Source: Paramecium pentaurelia
Taxonomy: Eukaryota; Ciliophora; Oligohymenophorea; Peniculida; Parameciidae
Reading direction: 5' to 3'
DNA length: 64,000 nucleotides
Assembly (NCBI GenBank): GCA_905183005.1
Contig: CAJJDO010000095.1
Location: forward strand, 73,355 to 137,354
The position numbers and the translations under genes were made by a program. A model generated the notes under the pieces. The model did not search any database. It saw nothing but the letters and a program-made list of their open reading frames with translations, and was not told the DNA's origin. Below, one piece after another: positions 47,112 through 58,499 of this stretch. The first letter of the stretch is position 1. Each line of letters opens with the position of its first letter.

Positions 47112-50100
47112 TCAATAAATAATCTCTCTTTAAACTACAGAGTTAAAGATAAGAATGTGCTATCCTATAGGTTTGCCTTTTAAATATTCTCCTTCAACTA
47201 TTAAATCAAGCCCTGTTTAATGATGATGAATGGCTTTAATATTCTTACCATGCTAAACATCATCTTAAAATTAACCCTCATAAGTTATAGATTTCTTTCC
47301 TCCTTATTTTAATGTCAATATCCCTAAACCTTATCTCTTATTTTTCTTCCATTGTCCTTCATATTCAGATTAGTCAGCATATATTTTCTTTCCTTTACCA
47401 TGAATATATCCTAATATAAAATCACCTTCATAAATTTCATAATCATAAAATTAATAACCTCCACAAAATCTTATCTTTTAAGGCTGATACCATTTCAATC
47501 TTGCCTTTCCATGTTTTACTTCATATTCCTAATTATAATATCCTACATATTAAGTCAACTATCCTTAATTATTCATCTCTAAGACTTATCCCCAATAAAA
47601 TTTACCTTTCTTAAAAAAACCCTTATAAATAGATGAAACTCCTCTCTTTCTCAAAATTCCAAATCCATCTGGATAATCATTAAGGGTTTCACCTTTATAC
47701 TTTGAACCTTGAAAATCATAGAATTAAAATTTCCTATTTTCAAATTAAAATTTATAATTTTAACAATCACCAGGAACTAAATCAGTAATTTAATAAGTAA
47801 TTGAATTTAATTAGAATTCTCTTATGTATTTATTCAATGAGAGTAGTTCAGTATCAATTTCATTGACCTATTTCTTTATTGCTTTTATGAAAGCATCTTG
47901 AAAATTTAATTAATTGTTTATTTTCGAAGATAATTTAGTACTACCTTCATTACTAACTTCATCTATTCTATAAATTTATGTTTTTTTTCTATTATTTTTC
48001 TTTTTAATTTCATTAATGATGTCAATTTATTCTTATATGGTATTTTTTTATCTTTATGTGGATTTAAATTGTAGATCTTTAAGAGCTGCTTTATACTTTT
48101 TTCTATCATCATTATTTAATTTCCTTAAATAAACATTAGGTAACAATTTATCAAAAGTAGGATGTCTTAAAAAATCAATAAATTTTTATTTTTTTAATTC
48201 TTCTTCTTCTTATTTCTTTATTTCTTTTAGTTTACGTTCAACAGCTGATTATTCTTTTAATAGTCTATCCCCTTGCTTTCTCTCCTTTGGCAATTAATAT
48301 AATAATTGTTAATAAATTTTAAGTTCTTCTTTATTAAGTAAATCAAATTATTAATTTTTTAAGAGATTTTATAAATTTGGATTTTGTTTTAACTTTTTAA
48401 AATGATCTTTTACATCTATTATTTTTTATATTTAATCAGTTATTAACTTATTACCTTGTATTTTTTCCTTTAATAATTATAATTAATTCTCATTTAGATA
48501 AGTAAGTAGAAGATGATTATTCTCAATCTTATTATCATCAAAAAGTTTATCTGCTTCTTACTTTTTTAAAATAAAACCTATACCATCATTTACATTTTCA
48601 ATTAATTAAAGATTATCATTTTGATTTTGTTACAGAATTTCAATATAAAATTATTAAGTTTGTTTTTAAGTCTTCTTATCTTGTTCATCCTCACAGATAT
48701 TAATTGTATCTATAAGATTCTATTCAAATCGAGTTAATATCTTTTAAATGATTTTTAATTATTCCAAAATCTCTTTTTAATCTTTATCTTGCAATTATAT
48801 AACACCTTTATTTAATATATTTTTAATTATTTTCAAAGTTACAGTATCATCTTTGGATTCTTAATTTATAATTTCCTCTGGATCCTCATATTATTTAATT
48901 TGTTGAAATGAATTACAATCATTAACAAAATGTATTATACTTTGTTCTTTACTTTTCTTTTTACCTTAAAATGATTCCTTATCATTTTAAGAAATTTCAC
49001 TCAATAAAGAATAATCAGCATCTTCTAAATTTTTATCAGGCATTATGCTCTTACTTTAAATTTTATTTTTTTCATCATTATTTTAATCATAAAATGGTTA
49101 AAGCTGTTATAATTAAGCTTTCTTGACATTAACACTATTTTATTCTACTCTTGACACAACTCCACCTTAATTGTTAATTGGATCATCAATATATGTAATA
49201 TTTTTTTCTATTGAAGGAATAATTATTAATGAGTTAGTCTACTTGGAATTTCGTTATTGATTTTAGGTTTATTTTTGTGAATCATCTATTTCTTATAGCT
49301 TAACTACATTTTGATCAGATTTTATTATTTTCTTTTACACTTGATTTTCTTTAGGAACTTATTAATCTACATTTTCAAAATCATCAATTTCAAATATATT
49401 AATTTATTTTACCTAATTTTAATTCTCTTTTTGTCCTTAAAATTAAATCAATTATTATTTTTATTACTACTACTATTCATCTTCTAAATTTAGTAAATCA
49501 GAATTGATTGGATTAAAAAATTAAAAATTTTAAGAATCTTTAAATGAAACTAAATTGTTAACACTATTATCTTTTTCGTTTACAGTATTTAAATTTTAAG
49601 ATTTTTAAATTAATAAGGCTTATGTTTCATCTTTTTAAAAAATTGGGGACTAATTATTAAGAGCTTCTCCCAATTATTTATCATCAATTTTATTCAATTA
49701 AATACTTTGTAAGTATCCTAATTATATATCATTTTTATTTTTGTCTTTATTAATTTATTCAATTTCTTATTTATCTTTAACTTATTCCAGGTTACTTAGA
49801 TTAGATTAATTACCATTTACTATTTGCAATTCAGACTGAATTGGAATTAAAGCTTGATTCAAATTCTTATTTGGAGTATCTTCAAATTGAATACCTTTTA
49901 TTTCCTAATGATTGAACCCAAAATTGGTTACTACTATATTTGGTTTCTTTATAATTTGATTTGAATCATTATCTTGAATATTTAAAAACTGATTAGGAAT
50001 ATTTTAAGAAAATTCAAAAGTTAAATTCTATGGCTGATCTCTTGAAAAATTTAATTAATTAAGAGTTGGTTATTATGAATTAGGTATTAAATTTTAATTA

Positions 50101-51209
50101 CTTTTTGATCTATTATTAGATTTATTAATTTTAGAAGCATCATTATCAATTTAATTCAAAAGATTTTCAAAAGATAATTTGGTAAGTTATTATTTTTCAG
50201 GTTTAAAAGATGAAATTTTATTATTATTATCATCATCATTTATAAGGTCAACTATCTCTCTAATAGTATAAGTTTATTCCATTTATTCTTAAAATTCAGT
50301 CTATATCAGACATTACTTTTATTCAAGAAATATTTAATATACTTATTCTGGATCCTTCTATTCAATCAATAATTCATAAATGACATTAGAATAAATACCA
50401 TTTTAATATTATTTCAGATTCTCTATTTTCTCTAAAAGTAATGTTTTATTTAAACCATAATAATCAGTTAATTTATTTGGTAATGTTTAATTGTTTTGGA
50501 ATACTTAAATCATCATCATTGATAATGCCCATATGTCAATATATTTTTTAGATTTTTAATTATTGATTTCAAGTTTTAACCAAGATTCATTTTTAAAGTC
50601 TACATCAGACATTATTTTCTAGTAATCTTGAGGATAAAAATATATTAATATATTCTACCATTCTTTTTCTGCTTATGCTGCAAGTGGTTTAAGAAAATTT
50701 TAATAATGAGTTCTTTCACTTCCAAAATCTGTGATAAGCACTTATTTTTTATAATATAATATATTATTTGGCTTTAGATTTGTATGTTCGAATTGAGACT
50801 TGTAAAAAATACAAGTGATTTATAATAGTTATTCAAATATTTAAGCTTATTCTTAGAAATTCACAGAGTTATTGTTTAAATATTAAAATAAAGGTTCTGT
50901 GTCATCTTCACAATCATAACTAATATAAAGATGGCTCTCGTGGTTAATTGTTTCAACTGTATAATTTAGGATTTTAAGAATCTTTCCTGGATATTTGGAG
51001 GATAGTTGTCTTTAAATTAGTAGTTCTTGAGTTATGCTTTTGCTCCAAGTTTCCCATTTTTCTTTAGTTTCAAATAATTTTTTCTTTATAATTTTATTGT
51101 CTTTGGATTTGTATAACTAAGTAAAAAAGAGACAAGGGTGTGGCAATAGTGACATTGGATCATGAAGTGATTTAAAGGTCTAAGAATCTATTTAGAAATT
51201 ATTATTCAT
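47112..51209 (-). CDS. Giant pseudokinase-MORN repeat protein
   Basis: Single exon of 4098 nt, 1365 aa. Residues about 30-290 form a kinase-like domain: HTNLKPNNILYY replaces the HRD loop (Asp lost), ITDFGSE keeps DFG, and the C-lobe shows KKYIDIWALSMMMIQVF. No glycine loop or clear VAIK lysine, so probably catalytically dead. The next 750 residues are Gln/Asn/Ser-rich then long coiled coil. The C-terminal 210 residues contain MORN-like units, e.g. YKGETLNDYPDGFG, YEGDFILGYIHGKGK and YEGQWKKNKRQGLG. Same domain order as the gene at 5551-7815, so the two form a family. Function unknown; MORN repeats suggest membrane or cortical placement. Confidence 0.8.
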
Positions 51210-52174
51210 AATAAAATAATAAATATATCATAAATCAATAATAAATATCTCATTCATAAGAATAAAAACTATTGAAAATAATTTATATAAATACTTCAAT
51301 TAAATAGAATAGCAATGTTTATTTATAAAGATCTTAGATATAATATAAAAATTAATTAAAGTTTGGAAATGCTATAAAAAAGTCAATATTTTGCAATTTA
51401 TCAACATTGCGTAAAGGTAAAGTTAAATTTATATAGAGTTTAATGAATAAAAATAATTTTATTAGGTGTGATTAAATAATCTAACCACTAATTACTTAAT
51501 TGCTAAAATTAAAAAATATAAAAAATCTCAATTAAGCAAATATTTGAATTTAAATTGATGTTTAAAAGAAATTAATTTACTTTGTAAATAATTAAGTATT
51601 TTAAGTAAGTTAACATGATTATGATAAATATAGAAAACATACTTAATTTCTGTCATCTTATTCGTTTAAATTTAATTAAAATCTAATGTACTAAATTATA
51701 TTTATGATATCTTAAGAAAATGTATATTAGTGAAAAAAGAAAGTTTTTGACAATATTATAATAATGTATTTTGTAAAAATTTAATGAATTCACTTATTTT
51801 GTTTAACCATAATATCCTCTTAATTGATTAAATATTAATCAAACAATACATTCAAAAATAAATGATGATTGGATTTCTCTTTTATTCAAAAGAATAATAA
51901 AGATTTTTGTTTATTTTTCTATTTATTTTAATTTTTGAGATTCAATAAATATGTAATTTTTAAGGTCAATAGATAAATGTTAATAATTCTATGTAAAAAT
52001 TTTTAAATATAGTTATTATATTAATTTACATTCCTATTAAATAGTGTATTACATATGTTTTCACATTAAATTAGAAAGAATAGTTTTGATAGATATTTTA
52101 ATTATGGAGTAAAGATGAATTTTAAATGAATTAACCATTTTTATTTTATTTTGATTATATTTAGATTATTTATA
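51210..52174. other. Divergent intergenic region, no gene recognised
   Basis: About 965 bp between two divergently transcribed genes. AT-rich, with stops in all frames on both strands. It should hold both promoters. Confidence 0.6.
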
Positions 52175-54083
52175 ATGATATAATAAAATAGAGTCCCTCA
52201 AAAAAAGTTTAGTTTAAATCTACATAATTCTGCAATAGATTATATTGATAGAATACTATCAGAAGTGTCAGGTATAGGTATCAATTGATAAAAGGAATGA
52301 AATGCCTCATTTTGGATTAGGAAACCATTGGTATAATTTCACTTATATACTCTCAATCATAAATATTGAAGAAAGATGTCTATTTAATGGAAAAGATTGA
52401 TGCTGCTGCTTCTACTAAATAAAAGCTTTAACATATGAAGGTTATTTTTTTGATTCGACCAACTTAAGTATAGAATGCATTTTAAATCTTTAGGAAAATT
52501 AAACATTGCTATTATAAGAGATTAAAGATAAGAGATTTTGTGAATACTATATCTTCTTTACAAATACTTTAAGCAATTTTTATATTGAATAATTGGCAGA
52601 AGCTGATGATTCTGATCTAATCAAACAATTATAAGAAATTTATTTAGATTATTATATAGTTCAACCTGATACTTTTACATTAAATATACCATCTACTATT
52701 TCATTAACTAAAAGTGTTTCATAATGGAATTCAAAAGATGAACAATTATTTTAAAGAGTACTTGAGGGATTGAGTGCTACAATTTATAGTCTTAGAAGAA
52801 TTCCAATGATTAGATATTAAGGATCAAGTGAAATTTGTGCAAAATTAGCTTAGAAATTAAGTTAAACAATGAGAGAAGAATATGAATAATCTTAATCTTA
52901 ATTTATGCTATCAAATTGTTTACTCTTAATTTTAGATAGAAGAGAAGATCCAGCAACTTTATTATTGAATTAATGGACATATTAAGCTATGTTACATGAA
53001 TTAATAGGAATCTAAAATAATAGAATAGATATTCGTTAAGGTTAAAAAGCATTAAATTAAGCTGCAGTATAATATTAATAATTATAATTAGAGTATTAAT
53101 AAAACTGATTCAGATAGTGAATTTGTTATAGCATCAAGTTTAGATGACTTTTTTGCTGACAATTAATATTCAAATTTTGGAGAATTAGCATAAAATATTA
53201 AAGATTTTATTGATAAAGTTACAAATTAAAAGAAAGAAACAGTTTAAATAAATTCATTAGAAGATATGTAAAAAGCTGTTGATAGGATTCCAGAAATAAG
53301 AAAAATGAGTGGTAATTTATCTAAACATGTTGCTTTGAGTTGTGAATTGTCAAAATTAGTAGAAGAAAGATAATTATTAAAAGTATCTAAAGTTGAATAA
53401 GATATTGTTTGTAATGAAGCAAAATCTGAACATTAAAGAGCTGTATTTTAAATGCTTGAAGATAGAACTATTTAAACATATGAAAAATTAAAATTAGTTA
53501 TGTTATATGCTTTGAGATATGAAAATTGTGATAAAATTTCAAGAATGAAGGATGTATTAAGAGATTTAGGTGTTAAAAACAACAGTTTAAATTTAATCAA
53601 TCATTTATTAGATTATTCTGGTAAAGCTAGAAGATAAGGTGATCTATTTAGTGATAAGAATATATTTTCAAAAGCATAACAAAAATTAAAATCAGTTTTT
53701 AAAGATGTTCCTAATATCTATACTTAACATCAACCATATTTTCTTACAATATTAGACTAAATTCTTACAAATAAAATTAAAGATAACGAATTTCCAGCAA
53801 CAAATTTAAATTACTTTAGAGATAGACCTACTGAGATTATTATATTTTATGTTGGTGGAACATCTTTTGAAGAAGTTAAAGAAATTGGATTGTTGAATAA
53901 ATAACGTATATAATATAGAATAATATCTTAGCCAATTCACCAAACATTTTATTAGGAGGTACATACATTCACAATTCAAGAACATTTCTTGCTGAAATTT
54001 GTTAATTAGCATATGAGAATAGTATAGACATAGTTGTAGATAAGTCTAATCCTAGAAATGATGCTAAATTTCATAAATTTTGA
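52175..54083 (+). CDS. VPS45-type Sec1/Munc18 protein
   Basis: 602 aa after four introns (52272-52294, 52468-52493, 53067-53091, 53906-53931). The start block MKCLILDQETIGIISLIYSQ and KDVYLMEKIDAA match VPS45, as do YYIFFTNTLSNFYIEQLAEA and LLILDRREDPATLLLNQWTY. Near the C-terminus VPNIYTQHQPYFLTILDQI and PNILLGGTYIHNSRTFLAEI close the domain. The product binds syntaxin-type SNAREs (Tlg2/syntaxin 16 group) in Golgi-endosome fusion. The first exon is short; the next plausible start would be Met at the end of intron 1. It converges with the next gene, 45 bp stop to stop. Confidence 0.93.
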
Positions 54084-54128
54084 TAGGAATAATAAAATTG
54101 ATATTATTTTAAATACACATTAAACTTA

Positions 54129-56305
54129 TCAATAAGTATTATTAAAGAAATAAAAAGGTTACTTACTTTTTAATTGACTATTCAAATGATTATTTTTAGA
54201 TTATTAAATCATTTATTTTAAAATACAACAAACTGGTTTATTATATCCAGAAAAGAAGCAAGGTTATTTACATTTCTTTGCATTTAAAATTGCACTATAT
54301 CCAAAACAAAGAGCATTCTATTTTATATATGATATAAAATACTTTAATATTTTTTATCTTGAAAGTACTACTAGCTATATTATTACTTTTATTATGAAGA
54401 TCCAATATTATTAATTCTTAATATCCTTAATCACTAATTTATAATTAAACTTATTACAACTAAAAATATTGTTATTAATAAATATTTGGTTCATCTATTT
54501 ATATATTTTCTGACTAGGATGGTACTATATTGATTATTTTATTATAATAATCTATCTCTTAACTATAGAGATCAAAGAAATCTAAAAAAGTTTTACCAAT
54601 TTCTTCATTTTCATTATCTCTAATTCTTTTAATTTACAATAAAGCTAGAATCATAGTCAAGAGACAATAACTATTCAAACCACCCTTATTAAAATATTGA
54701 TTACTTAGTATGAATTTAGTAAATTTATAGATTTAAAATAAAATTTAAGTATTAAAGCTAAACTCTTAAATTATTTAAACTCTTTTTGAAATTCAATCAT
54801 TGAATTAGCTGTCTTCCTTCCTGAATGATCATTTCTACTTATTGTAATATCAATTAATTTTTCTTAATATTCTTTTGAACATTACATTTTCAATACTGGT
54901 TTCTTTGCATTTTCAATCACTTTTACATCCTTAATAAAACTTGTTATCTAAAAATAAATTCTATGATACTTTAAATTAATCTGCTAGTTTGAATAATAAA
55001 ATAATTTCTTCTTATTCTGTAGTTTCAATAACTATGTCTATATCAGAATCTAATAAATTTAATCCTGTTTGACATGATCCATACAAAAAAGCACGAGATT
55101 TAAGTTAAACATTTTGAACAGTCTAAAAAATAGAATAATTATAATTACTTCATCTACTAACTAAACTATTTTATCAATTATTGGTATCTACTCATCCAAA
55201 TATTTACTTAATTCTTATGTAAATGTATTAATTTCAAAAGTAAGTTGCCTAATAATCATCCTAATTTGTGTACTTAACAATATCATCTAAACTAATTTTA
55301 TGTTATGGTAATGTATATTTGGATTCACTAATCAATTAATTATAGAATGCTTAATTTATTTATATTTTCTCTGGAATCTAAATTTCTATTTCTTTTTTTT
55401 CCTTTATCTCAGTTTAAGTCTCTTATTCTTTATTCAATATAATTTTTATAATTTTTGGTAGAATATCAACTTCATCATCTTATTTTCCAATTTTCTGAAT
55501 TACATCTTATTATTCTTCTTATTTCTTTTTTCTATTTGGAGATTTTGTAAATTGAGTCTCTTCAAAAATTAATAAATCTTTAATCTTTTAATTCCTAGCA
55601 ACATCAAGAGGTATTTGATTCTATTTATTTTTCTTTTGAAATAGAAATTCCTTTTGACAGATTTATTTAATTATATTTAATTCTCCTTTACGAGAAGCTA
55701 CATGTAATACTGTATCACCATTTTCATCTGAACCAGAAACTCCATATTTTTCTATTATTTTTGAAGCTGTCTTATAATTGCCTTTTTTTAATGATTTAAT
55801 TAAATGTTATGGTTTATCAAGAGATGTAATTTATAAGAGAGTTTCAACTATATCCCAATTATCTTATTCAGATTATATTGCAATATCAAGTGCAATCTTA
55901 ATTTATTTTGTTTCTATTTTCTCCTTATATTTGATTATTTCATTCAAAATACTTATCTTAGCTGTTCTGGCTGCATAAACAATAGCTGTATTACCTTAAT
56001 TGTCCTTATAATTAAAATCAATTGATTGTCTTAAAGTTAAAACATATATACTTTAAAATTTATTGGATACATTGAAAATGATCCTCACTATCTCTTGTAT
56101 TTTGTATACATTCTAAAAAGGCTTAAGAGTAACTTTATTATGCTATTTGATTTGTTCTTATATATTCTTCTAATTAAACATATAATCCTAAGGATTACAA
56201 CATTTTTGAATACCTTAATTTGTAAGATCGACAATATTCTATTAATGGATCATTTATTATTGCATTTAGTGCATTTACTTAATTTTAATTATAGCAAAAT
56301 CTCAT
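54129..56305 (-). CDS. Ankyrin repeat-nucleotidyltransferase fusion (non-canonical poly(A) polymerase type)
   Basis: 678 aa after six introns (56030-56051, 55249-55273, 55123-55148, 54948-54969, 54685-54704, 54318-54342; 20-26 nt). N-terminal half has ankyrin-type repeats: NYKDNQGNTAIVYAA and DENGDTVLHVASRKGE. A Gln/Lys-rich linker leads to the catalytic module: SRAFLYGSCQTGLNLLDSD plus IDIVIE (Gly-Ser, two Asp), a candidate third acidic strand KLIDITIS, then LNSYQGGLNSYCLLTMILA in the PAP-associated helical part. A Cys-rich tail (CKQPCFFSGYNKPVCC) ends it. Predicted to add nucleotides to RNA 3' ends, with ankyrin repeats perhaps choosing partners. Confidence 0.82.
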
Positions 56306-56364
56306 AATGAAAGGATTAATATATAATAAGGAAAACAAAATTATAATTTTTTTATTTTTAATCA

Positions 56365-57034
56365 TCAAAATTGTAAACATGATTCTTATAAAATAAGAGT
56401 CCTTTATCCATTGATTAGGATATGAGCAAGTTCAAAGAGTCTCATATTCCCATCCAATTTCTAAGTCTTCACTCTGCCAATTAAGATTGACAAATATGGT
56501 ATTTACAATTTTGTTCTATTGTTTTGATTCGCATAAGTTTCATTAATGAGAAAACTCAATTCCCTTACTCTAAGAAAACATGAAAGCATGCTGATATCAA
56601 ATGTGAATTCAAATTCACTTTAATTCTTCAAAACAATAATGTCAACTGAATAAACAGATTACTTCTATAAATGACATTCTTACCAACTATTGCTTTTTTA
56701 AGGATCTCCAGACTTTTGTTTATAATTCATCCATTTCAATATGAAGAGTTGGACTTATATTATAAATGAGTTAATACTTGATCTAATTGATATTACAAAT
56801 CCCTAATCTCTCATCATTTTAGGATGAGTTTTTGGACAATGATTAATAATTAATCTCATCTTTTGTGGAAGCCCTTCTATAAACCATAATGTCCAAACTA
56901 CGACAAAATTGGCTAGATTCATAACTAGTAGTTCTTCCTAAAGTGAAGTTAGAATCTTTAGGTTGAGCATGGGAATGAAGCATTTCAACTTTTCTCAATA
57001 TGGAATAATCTTTAGTTGCCACTACTTATTTCAT
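56365..57034 (-). CDS. Hypothetical protein
   Basis: 215 aa with one short intron (56662-56683, 22 nt, or 56665-56683, 19 nt; both keep the frame). Start MKQVVATKDYSILRKVEMLH. The N-terminal half is Ser/Asn-rich, with TLGRTTSYESSQFCRSLD. The C-terminal half is ordered: YSVDIIVLKNQSEFEFTFD, FLRVRELSFLINETYANQ and LAHILINGQRTLILQE, alternating strands and helices. No family recognised. It is transcribed in the same direction as the ankyrin fusion gene, with 59 bp between. Confidence 0.7.
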
Positions 57035-57193
57035 TAATTAAAAAAAATGCTTTGTTTGTAATGTTGTCAAATTAGGAAAATAAATAATTATATAAATGTA
57101 TTATAGTATATAAATTATAAGGATAATTACAAACAAAGAAGCCTATTATGGACATTCTTATTATAATTTAATATTTTAATTAATTAATAGAAA

Positions 57194-58452
57194 ATGTTAA
57201 ACCTAAAAATTGTCTATTAATAAAAAATACACAAATTACCTTCCAGCGTTGTCTCATACCAAGACATCATTAATGCAGTGAAGAAACTTTATCCAAACTT
57301 ATGTTAATTTTATTTATTTACAATTATCCCTTGTAAAATTTTATTAAATTTTATAAAGAATTTGAAGAAATCGAAGAAATAAATTGTGAATTCAGTTTCT
57401 CCTTTTTAAAGAAAATATACAAAAAGGAGGGTTGGACTACAATAAAATTTCTTGTTTTAGAAGACAAAAATTTAAATAATTTGAATGCAGAATCATTGAA
57501 TATGTTAAATCAAAGCTCTATGATTATTAATAATTCTAAAATAGATTAGAACTAAATCTCATAGTTAAATAAAAATTAGTAAATTAAATTCTAATATTGT
57601 TATAGAATTAAAATTTAGGAATCATAAAAAAAACTTGAATATTCAAAGGATGAAATATTAAAAGAAACAGTTAACAATATTTTAGATTAGAGATTAAGAT
57701 AATATGGATTGATTAAAAAAAAGATTATCATAACAGAGTAAATATTGCCTGATAATTATTTTTAATAATAAGGATAATTTTATGATATAGGCAGTATTAA
57801 TTAGTAATTTTTATTGATATTTTAAGTTAAGAACCTGAGAACATTACTCATTATATATGATAGATAGTAATATGATTTAATTATTAATAATATTGATTAT
57901 TGTATTTGTATACTTCTATAAATTTAATAATGTCATAAATACTTAAGAATAAATAAAAGGGTTATTTAAGGTTAACAAATAAAATATATTTGCACAATAA
58001 ATATTCTTTTTACAATTAAATTTATATTCCTATCAAACTATTTTGAAATATATATTCCTGTATTAATTAGAATTAATGTATTTTTTTAAACAAACAAATT
58101 TCTTAATTTCTCCTTAAACTTTACGTTTAGTCTGATACAATAAATACTTTTTTAAAGTTAATATATAAATTATCAAATTAATTATATAATCACCGAAATT
58201 ATTTCTATTTTTCTTAATAGGAATATGATCTTATTAAGTTTTTAGTCAGTTCTTAAGTTTTTGAGATAAATTTCCTTAAAATAGGTTTAGCAATATTTAA
58301 AGAGTCATATTTTTAGCTATATTTCTTAGAGAAATGGTTCAATTCCTACTGTAGATTCCATATATAATATATTTAAATTATTTATTTCTTCAATTATATA
58401 ATAAATGATTTTCTTTTATAATTAAGATGAACAAGGAAGAATTATAGATTGA
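57194..58452 (+). CDS. PB1-domain protein, paralog of the NBR1-like gene; 3' part uncertain
   Basis: With a 26-nt intron (57333-57358) the frame stays open for 410 codons. Residues 1-40, MLNLKIVYQQKIHKLPSSV, are clearly homologous to the PB1 start of the gene at 24543-25666 (IKFIYLKKIHKVPSNV). A later block DQRLRQYGLIKKK matches DQKLTELGLLIKEE there, and FLLIFQVKN matches LCLQLKN at the start of the FW domain. After that (about 57830) the NTGNxNW core and the C-terminal helical domain cannot be found, and the sequence turns Ile/Leu/Asn-rich like non-coding DNA. It is either divergent, mis-spliced by me, or decaying. Confidence 0.5.
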
Positions 58453-58499
58453 AATAATAAATAAATTGTAAACTAATTTTTATTATATTGCACAATATT

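Noticed and set aside
56095..56307. Plus-strand hydrophobic frame of 70 codons
   Set aside because: Antisense to the first exon of the ankyrin-nucleotidyltransferase gene.
58427..58499. Upstream ATG as start of the WDR7-like gene
   Set aside because: Joining MNKEELQIEI to the WD40 frame would need an intron of more than 60 nt, twice the size of any other here.
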